A DNA stretch of 54,325 nucleotides from positions 1-54,325 of the forward strand of contig CAJTOH010000026.1 of the NCBI GenBank assembly GCA_910577685.1, read 5' to 3'. The position numbers were made by a program, and so were the translations under genes. Shown here one piece after another: positions 34,876-43,781 of the stretch; position 1 is the first letter of the stretch, and the number at the start of each line of letters is the position of its first letter. The DNA is from an uncultured Dorea sp. (lineage in GTDB: Bacteria > Bacillota > Clostridia > Lachnospirales > Lachnospiraceae). The notes beneath the pieces are model-generated. The model worked only from the letters and a program-made list of their open reading frames with translations. It did no database searches and was not told where the DNA came from.

Positions 34876-36180
34876 TTATGATATCTGGATCTGTTGTATG
34901 AACAATCCGTCTTTTATCAAGGTTTCATGGTAAATATTATCATAGCGGTTCAATATTTCCGACACATTGCAAAGGCCGACGCCATGACCGTCTCCCTTTG
35001 TGGTTACGCCCTTTTTGTGCATCTGCGCAACAGAAAGGCCTTTGTCAATAAACGTATTTGAAATAATAAATACGATATCCTGATTCATCTTACCCAGATG
35101 AAGATTCACGACCGGATGATTTGTTTCCAGACACGCCTCAATGGCATTATCCAGATAAATCCCAAACATTCTGGTCATGTCAACGGGATCCATGTGAACG
35201 GAATCAATTTCATCCGGAATATCAATATTCACTTCAATATCCTGATTGACGGCCAGAAGCAGTTTGGTATACAAGATACTTTTCAATTCCAATATATGGA
35301 TATGTAATAAGTTGTTTAATTCGCTATTCTTTTGCGTAAGATTTTTTTGCATAGGAAAAATATGTTCATAAAAAAAGGTTTCAAGTTCATCATATTTTTT
35401 CTCATCAATATATGCGGAGAGGGAAGCCATAATATTGATATAATCATGCCGGAAAGAACGAAGATTATTATATACCATCTCAAGGTTTTGGGTGTACTCA
35501 TTCAGGTTTTCCAGATACTCCACTTTTTTCTGAGCTTCATAACTTTTTTTAGCTGTGTAAAGTACGAAAAGAATCATACTTATTGTGAACACAGAATAGA
35601 GGACAACCGAAGAAACCATTAAAAAGAACTCCCTGCGCGTAATTTCCAGAGTATCAAAAAAGGAAGCCAGCGTAAGAATCATAGTTGCGCAAAGAAAAAG
35701 GGTTATAGCGATCAAAGCAGTTAGTTTCTTGTTCATTTTTTCAAAAATACTGCTCAGGTATCTTTGGAACAACAGCCTGACCAGATAAAGGACAGGGCAG
35801 GAGGCGGCTATCGTACAGAGAAGAACTAGGATGACACGGTATATATTTGCATTTAATTCTTTAACGGAGAGTCCCCATAACATATTGGCTGCAAGCCCTA
35901 TTAGATTATCTAAAACGCAGTTTATAACATAACCGATCGGAATAAAAAAAACCGAATATAATTTCTTTGTGAAGCTGGCTAACAGAATGGAATTTACTCC
36001 CAGTATAACAAACAGCATAGCGTTAAAATTAAAATATATTAATATGTAAAAAAGCGTAAAAAATGATAAAAAGAAAATGGGGTATTTATTTACGGAAAGA
36101 CGGGGGTAAGTCAATATAAAAATGTCGCAGACCAGCATAAGCGCAATAAGTATGGAAGCTGTCAAATATAGTGTAATCAT
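34876..36180 (-). CDS. AgrC-like sensor histidine kinase (second of a tandem pair)
   Basis: The 434-residue protein has an N-terminal membrane domain of about six or seven helices (about residues 1-210) and a GHKL kinase core. The phosphoacceptor is in NLRSFRHDYINIMASL, the N box is GIYLDNAIEACLETNHP and the G box TKGDGHGVGLCNVSEIL. It is over 70% similar by eye to the adjacent paralogue, with divergence in the membrane sensor. It begins 10 nt after the paralogue's stop, so both are translated from one message. No agrB or agrD gene is nearby. The cognate regulator is probably the LytTR protein at 38729. Confidence 0.88.
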   Translation of the reverse strand: MITLYLTASILIALMLVCDIFILTYPRLSVNKYPIFFLSFFTLFYILIYFNFNAMLFVILGVNSILLASFTKKLYSVFFIPIGYVINCVLDNLIGLAANMLWGLSVKELNANIYRVILVLLCTIAASCPVLYLVRLLFQRYLSSIFEKMNKKLTALIAITLFLCATMILTLASFFDTLEITRREFFLMVSSVVLYSVFTISMILFVLYTAKKSYEAQKKVEYLENLNEYTQNLEMVYNNLRSFRHDYINIMASLSAYIDEKKYDELETFFYEHIFPMQKNLTQKNSELNNLLHIHILELKSILYTKLLLAVNQDIEVNIDIPDEIDSVHMDPVDMTRMFGIYLDNAIEACLETNHPVVNLHLGKMNQDIVFIISNTFIDKGLSVAQMHKKGVTTKGDGHGVGLCNVSEILNRYDNIYHETLIKDGLFIQQIQIS

Positions 36181-36190
36181 AAAAAACTCC

Positions 36191-37510
36191 TTATATCAGT
36201 ATACTTTTTGATATTTGAACCTGTTGTATGAATAACCCTTCTCTCATCAAGGTTTCATGGTAAATATTATTATAGCGGTTCAATATTTCAGACACATTGT
36301 GAAGACCGATACCATGTCCGTCCCCCTTTGTGGTAACTCCCTTCTTATACATCTGTGTTACGGAAAGACCATTGTCAATAAACGTATTTGAAATAATAAA
36401 TACGATATCCTGCTTCATTTTACCCACATGAAGATTCACCACCGGACGCTCTGTTTGAAGACACGCCTCTATGGCATTATCCAGATAAATTCCAAACATT
36501 CGGGTCATGTCGACGGGGTCCATGGCAACAGAATCGATTTCGTCCGGAATATCAATATTTACTTCGATATCCTGATTGACGGCTAAGAGCAGCTTGGTAT
36601 ATAGAATACTTTTCAGTTCCAATATATGGATATGAAGCAGGTTGTTTAACGCGCTGTTTTTTAGCGTAAGGTTCTTCTGCATAGGTAAAATGTGCCTATA
36701 GAAAAAGGTTTCTAATTCATCATACTTTTTGGCGTCAATATATGCGGCAAGGGAAGCCATAATATTGAAATAGTCATGCCGGAAAGAACGTAAGTTTTGA
36801 TATACCATTTCCAGATTTTTTGTGTATTCATTTAGGTTTTTCAGATATTCTACTCGTTCCTGAGCTTCAAAGCTCTTTTTTTCTGTGCGCAGTACAAAAA
36901 TGATGATACTAATTGTAAACACAGAATAAAGGAGGACCGAAGAAGACATTAAAAAATATTCTCTGTGGGTAATTTCCAAGGTATCAAAAAAGGAAGCCAG
37001 CATAAAAATCAAAAAGGCACAGAGCAGAAGGATGAATACAAGTAAAGCAATAAGTTTTTTGTTCATTGTCTCAAACATACGAATCAGATATTTCTGAAAC
37101 AATAGCCTGACCAGATAAAGAGCGGGACAGGACGCCGCTATTGTACAAAGACAGTTTATGATAAGAAGAAATTTATCTGAGTTTAAATCTTTGACGGAGA
37201 TATCCCACAATATATTGCCTGCAAGCCCGATTACATTGACTAAAACGCAGTTTATGATATAACCCAGCGGTATATAAAAAATAGTATATAATTTTTTAGA
37301 GAATTTTACTAACAGGAGAGAATTTACCCCTAGGGTAATAAATAACACAAGAGGAAGGTTAAAATTGGTTTGCAGAAAAGCAAGGGAAGACAAGGATAGA
37401 AAGAAAATAAGGTATTTATTCGCGGAAAGAAGCGGATGGGTCAATATAAAAACGTCGCAGGTCAACATAAGCCCAATAAGTATGGAAGAGAACAAAATTA
37501 GTGTCATCAT
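36191..37510 (-). CDS. AgrC-like sensor histidine kinase (first of a tandem pair)
   Basis: The 439-residue paralogue of the next gene has the same layout: multi-helix sensor (residues about 1-215), His box SFRHDYFNIMASL, N box YLDNAIEACLQTERP, G box TKGDGHGIGLHNVSEIL. It reads from the divergent promoter at 37546-37574. Both copies are intact, so they may sense different peptides or form heterodimers (inference). Confidence 0.88.
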   Translation of the reverse strand: MMTLILFSSILIGLMLTCDVFILTHPLLSANKYLIFFLSLSSLAFLQTNFNLPLVLFITLGVNSLLLVKFSKKLYTIFYIPLGYIINCVLVNVIGLAGNILWDISVKDLNSDKFLLIINCLCTIAASCPALYLVRLLFQKYLIRMFETMNKKLIALLVFILLLCAFLIFMLASFFDTLEITHREYFLMSSSVLLYSVFTISIIIFVLRTEKKSFEAQERVEYLKNLNEYTKNLEMVYQNLRSFRHDYFNIMASLAAYIDAKKYDELETFFYRHILPMQKNLTLKNSALNNLLHIHILELKSILYTKLLLAVNQDIEVNIDIPDEIDSVAMDPVDMTRMFGIYLDNAIEACLQTERPVVNLHVGKMKQDIVFIISNTFIDNGLSVTQMYKKGVTTKGDGHGIGLHNVSEILNRYNNIYHETLMREGLFIQQVQISKSILI

Positions 37511-37545
37511 GAAAACTCCTTCAAGCCGTACAATTTCGCTCTATT

Positions 37546-37574
37546 ATTATAGTTTATTGCAGATAAATTGGCAA
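37546..37574 (-). promoter_or_regulatory. Promoter of the kinase pair
   Basis: On the minus strand TTGCCA (37569-37574) and TATAAT (37546-37551) are 17 bp apart, about 40 nt before the kinase ATG. It looks constitutive. Confidence 0.7.
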
Positions 37575-37582
37575 GGGAAAAC

Positions 37583-37649
37583 GCATTTACGATTTGAAAA
37601 TCGGCGTTTGCGACAAAAAAGACAGAATAGTGATTTTATGTTTTATAAT
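37583..37649 (+). promoter_or_regulatory. LytTR-type operator and -10 of the ABC ATPase gene
   Basis: Direct repeats GCATTTACG (37583-37591) and GCGTTTGCG (37604-37612) start 21 bp apart. TATAAT is at 37644-37649. The repeat-to-minus-10 distance (31 bp) nearly equals that before the permease gene (30 bp). The pair lies in the same divergent region as the kinase promoter. Confidence 0.68.
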
Positions 37650-37702
37650 AAAGTTGTCAAGAAAAAAGGAAGACCTGAGCGGCAGGAGTAGGAGGAGAAG
37701 AT

Positions 37703-38572
37703 ATGAACAGTGTATTAAGAGTTAATAATGTCAGTAAGAAAGCAAAAGATTTTCAGATTTTAAATAAAGTATCCTTTGAACTTGGGAGCGGAGAGATTAC
37801 CGGGTTGATTGGGCCAAATGGAGCCGGAAAAACCAGTATCATGAAAATCTTAGTAGGGCTGACCAGAAATTATACCGGGGAAGTGGACTTAAGCGGCGTC
37901 AGAGATATAGGCTGCATGATTGAAACTCCTAATTTCTATCCATACAACACGGGATATCAGAATCTAATGTACTTTGCCGGATTAAACGGCGTGGGAAAAA
38001 AGAAAGTAGAAGAATTGTTGGAATTGTTAGGCCTTAAGGGGGCGGCAAATAAAAATGTTAAGGCATACTCCCTTGGCATGAGGCAAAGATTGGGAATCGC
38101 CCAGGCGTTATTGAAGGATCCCGACGTTTTAGTATTGGACGAACCAACCAACGGACTGGATCCGGAAGGTATACATGAAGTTCGCGAGTATATCCGGAAA
38201 ATCGCAGATGAAAAGAATATTACGGTATTGATTTCAAGCCACTTGTTGGGGGAATTGGAAAAGATGTGCGACAGAGCGATCATAATCAAAAAAGGTGAAA
38301 TCATTCAGTTTATGGATCTTAACAGCGATAGTAAGGAGAAAAAGATTACTTATGTAATTGAAAGTCCGGATATAGAAGCCGCGCAGAAGGTTCTTTTGGA
38401 AAATGGATACCACATAGTTTCACAGAATGAGCAGGAGGTACGGATCAAGATTGCCGCAGGCCGGAAGAGTGACGCCGCAAAATTACTGGCGTCCCGCAAT
38501 GTGGTGATGACAGGACTTTATGAGGCAGGCGAAACTCTGGAGGACACATTCTTAGACCTTATGAAAGAGTAG
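37703..38572 (+). CDS. ABC transporter ATP-binding protein (BcrA-like)
   Basis: The 289-residue ATPase has Walker A GPNGAGKTSIMK, signature YSLGMRQRLGIAQALL, Walker B VLVLDEPTNGLD and H-loop ISSHLLGELE. It belongs to the class pairing with single ABC-2 permeases in bacitracin/lantibiotic self-protection. GGAGGAGAAG precedes the ATG. Its partner is presumably the permease at 34138. Confidence 0.92.
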   Translation: MNSVLRVNNVSKKAKDFQILNKVSFELGSGEITGLIGPNGAGKTSIMKILVGLTRNYTGEVDLSGVRDIGCMIETPNFYPYNTGYQNLMYFAGLNGVGKKKVEELLELLGLKGAANKNVKAYSLGMRQRLGIAQALLKDPDVLVLDEPTNGLDPEGIHEVREYIRKIADEKNITVLISSHLLGELEKMCDRAIIIKKGEIIQFMDLNSDSKEKKITYVIESPDIEAAQKVLLENGYHIVSQNEQEVRIKIAAGRKSDAAKLLASRNVVMTGLYEAGETLEDTFLDLMKE

Positions 38573-38615
38573 AGGATGTTAAAAGCCGGTTAGAACAAAG
38601 AGGAGGCGTTTCGGG

Positions 38616-38643
38616 TTGACAAATTCCGGACATTTCGTAATAA
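38616..38643 (+). promoter_or_regulatory. Promoter of the LytTR regulator gene
   Basis: TTGACA (38616-38621) and TAATAA (38638-38643), 16 bp apart. A separate inverted repeat GGACATTT...AAATGTCC (38628-38635 and 38656-38663) straddles the expected start. Confidence 0.55.
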
Positions 38644-38728
38644 TAATCTTAGACAAAATGTCCTTGGTACGGCGGTCAGGCGTTGGCCTGGCTAAGGTAA
38701 GGGGACGTCCGTTAGGAGTAAATGCAGG

Positions 38729-39457
38729 ATGTTAAAGATATATATATGTGAAGATATAGAAGTGCAGAGAAATAAAATACAGCAGGTGATCGAGAATATT
38801 GTTCTCATGGAAGATCTGGACATGGAACTTTGCTGTGTTTCGGAAGATCCGTATAGAATCCTCGAGAAGGTGAAAGAAACGGAGGAGGTTGGAATATATT
38901 TTCTGGATATTGCTCTGGGTGCGGACATGACGGGACTGACCCTTGCGCAGGAAATCAGAAAATACGATCCAAGAGGTTTTATCATCTTTGTTACGACCCA
39001 TTCGGAAATGAGTTACATGACGTTCATCTATAAATTAGAGGCGTTGGATTTCATATTGAAGGATGCCCCCGAAGATTTGGGAAAAAGAATATACGAATGT
39101 ATCCTCAAGGCGAATCAAAGATTTGCGTCCGTTAATAATAAAGTGCATGCAAATTTTTCGGTGAAAGTGAATGAGAAGGTATTTACGGTAGATTACGACG
39201 ATATTCTGTTTTTTGAAACGTCGCCCAATGTACACAAGATTATTTTACACTGCAAAAACCGCCAGATGGAATTTTTAGGGAAAATCAAAGAGATTGAAAA
39301 GGAAGTGGACGGGAGGTTTTATCGCTGTCACCGGTCTTTTTTGGTGAACAAAGATAATATCAAGGAGATTGATTTTCAGAACCGGGTGATTCATATGGTC
39401 AACGGGGACGAATGTCTGATTTCATCCCGCATGATGAAAGGATTAAAAAAAGATTAA
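38729..39457 (+). CDS. AgrA-like response regulator (receiver plus LytTR)
   Basis: The 242-residue protein has a receiver domain (about residues 3-125; CEDIEVQ acidic pair, FLDIALG phosphoacceptor Asp, FVTTHSEMS and lysine in ILKDAP) and a LytTR domain (about 140-240; ILFFETSPNVHKIILH, YRCHRSFLVNKDNIKEIDF). This architecture binds direct repeats 21 bp apart. It sits just after the ATPase gene, and is the likely activator of both ABC transporter promoters. Confidence 0.92.
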   Translation: MLKIYICEDIEVQRNKIQQVIENIVLMEDLDMELCCVSEDPYRILEKVKETEEVGIYFLDIALGADMTGLTLAQEIRKYDPRGFIIFVTTHSEMSYMTFIYKLEALDFILKDAPEDLGKRIYECILKANQRFASVNNKVHANFSVKVNEKVFTVDYDDILFFETSPNVHKIILHCKNRQMEFLGKIKEIEKEVDGRFYRCHRSFLVNKDNIKEIDFQNRVIHMVNGDECLISSRMMKGLKKD

Positions 39458-39467
39458 AATACGGATA

Positions 39468-39512
39468 AAGCCGGATATTTATGGGGACGTCCCGTGGATA
39501 TTCGGCTTTTTT
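39468..39512 (+). terminator. Terminator after the AgrA-like gene
   Basis: AAGCCGGATAT (39468-39478) pairs with ATATTCGGCTT (39498-39508) with one G-T pair, followed by Ts. Confidence 0.8.
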
Positions 39513-39624
39513 GCCCGTATTCTCCGGATTGGAGAGCCGTTCTTCCATTCGGAGATTGATTCTACGGCTGAAATATCATATAGTTTAGGCAGCAAGAAAT
39601 CTGTCGTATCAGGAGGAAAGGACA

Positions 39625-40404
39625 ATGGACCAGGTCAAAATCGGAAAATTTATCGCAGCAATGAGAAAGAAGCAGGGGCTGTCCCAGAAGCAGCTTGCGG
39701 AAAGGATAGACGTTACGGATAAAACCATATCGAAATGGGAGACCGGAAACAGGATGCCGGACGCGTCGCTCCTGTTAAAGCTCAGCTTTGAATTACAGAT
39801 TAATGTAAACGAATTGCTTGCAGGCGAACGGTTCTCGCAGGAGGAACCGTCGCCGGAAGAGTATGTGAAAAAGTCGGAGAGCAATATTGTTAATCTGGTA
39901 GGGGAGCTTAACGAAAACGAGAAAAGGAGGAAGGGCAAAGGGATCGGCACGGCGGCCGGCGCGCTGTTAATGGCGCTGGCTTTTATCCAACTGGTTGGCT
40001 CAAGCCTGCCCCTTGGTAAACTGGCCGATATTTTTGATATGCCCACGTTGTTCTATCTGTCAGGTTTAAAATTCCTGATCATATCCATTTCCGGCAGGTT
40101 CCACGACTATTTAAACGCATGGAGGATATGCCTGCCGGGGACGGATCTTTCGGTAAAAGAAATGGGATTGTCCATAGACGCCGTAAAATATGCGGGGGCG
40201 CTGTCTCTGACCCTTGGAGGCATCACCTCGTCCATCGGATTATTTTCCCTGTTTAATTATATGACCGATCTTGACAGGGCCGGTTCCGGGATTGCACAGG
40301 TTGTATTGTCGTTATTTTATACGGCCGTTATAGAGACCGTCTATGTTATTTTGCTGTTTTACATTAGGCGGGCGCTCTCTGATAAGGAGCCGATGGATTC
40401 GTAA
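39625..40404 (+). CDS. XRE-family HTH regulator fused to a membrane domain
   Basis: The 259-residue protein has an N-terminal XRE HTH (about residues 5-60; LSQKQLAERIDVTDKTISKWETG), a charged linker, and four or so membrane segments from residue 110 on. The last two helices (GALSLTLGGITSSIGLFSL, then VVLSLFYTAVIETVYVILL) resemble MotA/TolQ-type channel helices by eye. AGGAGGAAAG precedes the ATG. It heads a block with an ABC transporter and LytTR/GHKL pair. A membrane-tethered sensor of envelope stress is a plausible role. Confidence 0.8.
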   Translation: MDQVKIGKFIAAMRKKQGLSQKQLAERIDVTDKTISKWETGNRMPDASLLLKLSFELQINVNELLAGERFSQEEPSPEEYVKKSESNIVNLVGELNENEKRRKGKGIGTAAGALLMALAFIQLVGSSLPLGKLADIFDMPTLFYLSGLKFLIISISGRFHDYLNAWRICLPGTDLSVKEMGLSIDAVKYAGALSLTLGGITSSIGLFSLFNYMTDLDRAGSGIAQVVLSLFYTAVIETVYVILLFYIRRALSDKEPMDS

Positions 40405-40467
40405 GCCCTAATGGCTTCGAAGAACAAGATAGACATTCAGGTTCAGGTCAAATGAAAGGAGACAAGA

Positions 40468-41244
40468 ATGGGGAAATTACTGGAAGTAAAGAATCTCACG
40501 AAGAAATATTATGTAGGGAAGACGGAAAATAGAGTCGTCGACCATGTAAGCATGGACGTAGACAGGGGAGAGTTTGTGGCGGTCATGGGGGCTTCCGGCT
40601 CCGGAAAGACGAGCCTTATGCACCTTCTCGCCGGGATAGACGACTTTGACGAGGGTTCCGTAAAGTACATCGGGGGGACGGACATGACGGAGAAGGGGAC
40701 TGCCGGCGGCGCGGATTTTGGGAATATGAGCGGCAAGGCAAAGTCTTTGTTCCGGCGCAGGAACATAGGGATCGTTTTTCAGCAGCAATGCCTGATCCCT
40801 GACCTTACGGTCTATGAAAATATTATGCTGCCGATGATGCTTCTGCGCCGCCCCGCGGGAAAAGACACCGTTTTAAAGCTATGCGGCCGGTTTGGATTAA
40901 AGGAGCATATAAGGAAATACCCTTCGCAGCTTTCCGGAGGACAGCAGCAGAGGGCGGCGATCCTGCGTTCCGTCGTTAATCAGCCGCCGATTCTCTTGTG
41001 CGACGAGCCGACGGGAAGCCTGAACTCGGCGCAGACAAAGCTGGTCATGGATCTGCTGGATGAATTGAACCGGAACGGGCAGACGATTATTCTGGTCACG
41101 CATGACATGAAGGTAGCGGCCAGAGGGCAACGGGTGGTCTATATTGAGGACGGTCATGTAGGGGGAGAGATCAGGCTTTCCAGGGAAGAGCCTGAGGAGG
41201 CGGAACAGAAACTCATGGATTTTCTGAAAGAGAGAGGGTGGTAA
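40468..41244 (+). CDS. ABC transporter ATPase (MacB/LolD/BceA type)
   Basis: The 258-residue ATPase has Walker A GASGSGKTSLM, signature LSGGQQQRAAILRSVV, Walker B ILLCDEPTGSLN and H-loop VTHDMK. The pattern and the adjacent long FtsX permease match MacB/BceA transporters that expel or remove peptide antibiotics or drive lipoprotein traffic. Stop and start of the permease are 1 nt apart. Confidence 0.93.
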   Translation: MGKLLEVKNLTKKYYVGKTENRVVDHVSMDVDRGEFVAVMGASGSGKTSLMHLLAGIDDFDEGSVKYIGGTDMTEKGTAGGADFGNMSGKAKSLFRRRNIGIVFQQQCLIPDLTVYENIMLPMMLLRRPAGKDTVLKLCGRFGLKEHIRKYPSQLSGGQQQRAAILRSVVNQPPILLCDEPTGSLNSAQTKLVMDLLDELNRNGQTIILVTHDMKVAARGQRVVYIEDGHVGGEIRLSREEPEEAEQKLMDFLKERGW

Positions 41245-41245
41245 T

Positions 41246-43636
41246 TTGAAAGCGAGTATGATGTGCGGGATGGCAAAAGTGAAAAGACGAAAGATCCCGA
41301 ATCTGCTGTTGGGGATCTGTATCATGGCCACCGCGGCTTTACTGGTAAACGCGCTTGTATTCTTAAGAGAATTAGACCCTATATTTGACAGGGCGTACGA
41401 GGGGATGGAAGGGCCGCAGATGTGCTGCCTGTGGAGTAAAGGGATCGTCTCCTGCGATACCGTCAGGCAGTATATGGATCAGTTTTCAGATGGACTCGGT
41501 TACCAGATCACGGAGAACACCAAGACCATAGACTACATTGAGAAGGACGGCGTAAAGCTCAGCAACGGCATACTGTTAGAACTTCCGGAGGATATGCCGG
41601 ACGGGGAGCAAAAGAGCCGGACGGGCGGCGGCAAAGAACTGCTCACGCCTAAGATTCCGGACGGCTCCGGGGCAGAGACGCCGGGGAAGGGCGAGATCTG
41701 GATCACCGCGAAGATAGCAAATATTCTGAACCTGAGGGAGGGGGACGACGTTTCCCTTAAGCTGGCGGATAGGTCCGTTTCCGTGAAAGTTGTAAAAATA
41801 GTTGCGGACCCGGTCTTTGGCGGCAGCAGTACCAATGTTTACCGGATGTGGTGCGGCCCCGGCAGGCTTTCTGAATTCCCGCTTTCAGAGAACAGCGCGG
41901 TAAGTTATCTGGAAATCCGGTTTGGCCAGTATACGCCTGAGGCAGAGCAGGAATTTATCCGTAAGACGGAAGAATATTTTCAGATGCCGTTAGGCGACGC
42001 TGTTTATACATATGAGCAGATCAAAGGCGGTTATACCTCCGTTTACCGGATGGCGGGGGCGATATTATGTCTGGTAAGCGTGATTCTCTCCGTCACGGTT
42101 ATCGCGCTGGCGCTGTTTTTGGTAAAAAGCGACATGGATGAAGACGTCCGGAATATCGGCATCTACCGTTCTTTGGGAATGACGGGGGGACAGGTTATCG
42201 GCGCGTATCTCGTCAGTTATGGGATGATCGGGGCCGCGGGAGCGGCTTTAGGCAGCGCTTTGGGCCAAGGGATGAGCCGAAAGATTATAACAGGAATTCT
42301 GGGTGATATGGGAATCTATGGGATTTCCTTTACCGGGACGAAAATCTATCCCTTTGGGGTGTGGTTTCTTGTGACGGCGGCGGTCATGGCGGTATGTTAC
42401 TGCTCTATTTTTAAGATACGGAGATTAAATGTGTCTGACGCGGTGAGGTCAGGCGCGTGGAAGGCGGAGGGCAGAGCCGGGAAACCGGCGGGGGATGCGC
42501 GGTGTGAAGGCGGTTCCTTCGAACTGTTTTATGCTCTCAGGGGAATCCGGAATAAGAAAGCAAGGTATCTATATATCGCGGGAGTGTCTCTGGTCTTCGG
42601 AGGCCTTGCCAGCGTATGCCAAGGCTGCCTTACTTCGGTCAGGAATATTGACAGGGATCCGGAGAGCTGGGGGTTCATCAAGACGGATATCTACGCCGCT
42701 TCGCTGGAAGATACGCCTGTAAGTTCGATTATAGACGAATTGGAGCAGGATCCGAGAGTCGATTACACATATGGGGTGAATAAAATATATCCCAAGTATC
42801 AGCCGTCAGAGGGAGAAAACTGGCAGAGCATGACGGCGGAGCTCTACGAACTGCCGTGGAATGAGAAGATCAAAGATAGATCCCTGTATGGCAGGAAACC
42901 TGAGAAAGAGGGAGAGATCAGCGTGGGAATTACGCTTGCGGAAGAATACGGACTGGAAATCGGGGAGACGATGGAATTGTTCGTAAACGGAAAGAAGAAA
43001 GGGTATGAGATCACAGGAATTTTCCAAACGTTGTCGAACTCAGGGAGGGTGATACGGATGGTTACGGACGATCTGGACCGGTTCATGGAGGCGGACGGAG
43101 GTTTCGGGGATTATATGCTTGTGTTATCCGGCGGAGCGGATAAATGGGATTTCGGTAAGGAATTGAATGAGAAGTACGGCGGAAGGTTCACGTTCATTGC
43201 GTCTAAGTCAAACGGGGAGAATCTTTCGGGGATTCTGGCGTCTGCGGTCGGAACCGTTCTGGCGGCGCTTCTTATCATTCTGGTGCTGGTGACGACGAAC
43301 CTCACATTTTTGCTGGTCCGGCGGGAGCAGAGGTTGATTGGGCTTTTGAAAGCCGTGGGGATGACTTCATGGCAGATACTAAAGATCTACCTGTGGAGGA
43401 ACTGCCTGTGCGCGGCCGCGGGGAGTTTTCCGGGATTTTTGATCGGTACGTTTGTCGTGCCCGGGCTTCTGACACCTTATGCGAAGGCGTTCGGACTTAC
43501 GGACTTCCCCTTTGCCAACTCTTTGGCCGGGGTATCCATGGGAATCGGACTGCTGCCGGTATGCGTCTTTCTGGGAACATGCGTGGTCGTGAGAGCGGTT
43601 GGCCGTGTGTCTGTGAAGGAACTGGTAAGTGAATAA
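41246..43636 (+). CDS. FtsX-family ABC transporter permease
   Basis: The 796-residue protein has an early helix (about residues 19-38), an extracellular region of about 220 residues, and two clusters of three helices with FtsX domains (about 270-390 and 660-790). This is the COG0577 two-FtsX layout. TTG at 41246 sits 1 nt after the ATPase stop with GGGTGG nearby; ATG at 41258 is an alternative. It functions with the ATPase at 40468 and is likely linked to the LytTR/GHKL pair downstream. Confidence 0.9.
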   Translation: MKASMMCGMAKVKRRKIPNLLLGICIMATAALLVNALVFLRELDPIFDRAYEGMEGPQMCCLWSKGIVSCDTVRQYMDQFSDGLGYQITENTKTIDYIEKDGVKLSNGILLELPEDMPDGEQKSRTGGGKELLTPKIPDGSGAETPGKGEIWITAKIANILNLREGDDVSLKLADRSVSVKVVKIVADPVFGGSSTNVYRMWCGPGRLSEFPLSENSAVSYLEIRFGQYTPEAEQEFIRKTEEYFQMPLGDAVYTYEQIKGGYTSVYRMAGAILCLVSVILSVTVIALALFLVKSDMDEDVRNIGIYRSLGMTGGQVIGAYLVSYGMIGAAGAALGSALGQGMSRKIITGILGDMGIYGISFTGTKIYPFGVWFLVTAAVMAVCYCSIFKIRRLNVSDAVRSGAWKAEGRAGKPAGDARCEGGSFELFYALRGIRNKKARYLYIAGVSLVFGGLASVCQGCLTSVRNIDRDPESWGFIKTDIYAASLEDTPVSSIIDELEQDPRVDYTYGVNKIYPKYQPSEGENWQSMTAELYELPWNEKIKDRSLYGRKPEKEGEISVGITLAEEYGLEIGETMELFVNGKKKGYEITGIFQTLSNSGRVIRMVTDDLDRFMEADGGFGDYMLVLSGGADKWDFGKELNEKYGGRFTFIASKSNGENLSGILASAVGTVLAALLIILVLVTTNLTFLLVRREQRLIGLLKAVGMTSWQILKIYLWRNCLCAAAGSFPGFLIGTFVVPGLLTPYAKAFGLTDFPFANSLAGVSMGIGLLPVCVFLGTCVVVRAVGRVSVKELVSE

Positions 43637-43781
43637 GAGTACGGAACGACGGGGCGCTTCTTTGGGAGGCGCCTCCTTTTATTCCGGAAAAACGGTTATT
43701 TCGTTCCGTCTTCATGAGAATCGTGGAACTTCTGCCGATATAATAAGTGGAAGAGTTTATGGGGATTTGAGGTGATGAATT

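Noticed and set aside
38606..38638. LytTR operator before the regulator's own gene (GCGTTTCGG and ACATTTCGT)
   Set aside because: The two copies start 24 bp apart, not 21, and a good TTGACA promoter is already present.
34000..39460. AgrD-like signal peptide gene near the kinases
   Set aside because: The gaps 33908-34137, 37511-37702 and 38573-38728 contain no small ORF with a Cys-bearing thiolactone-type core and a ribosome site.
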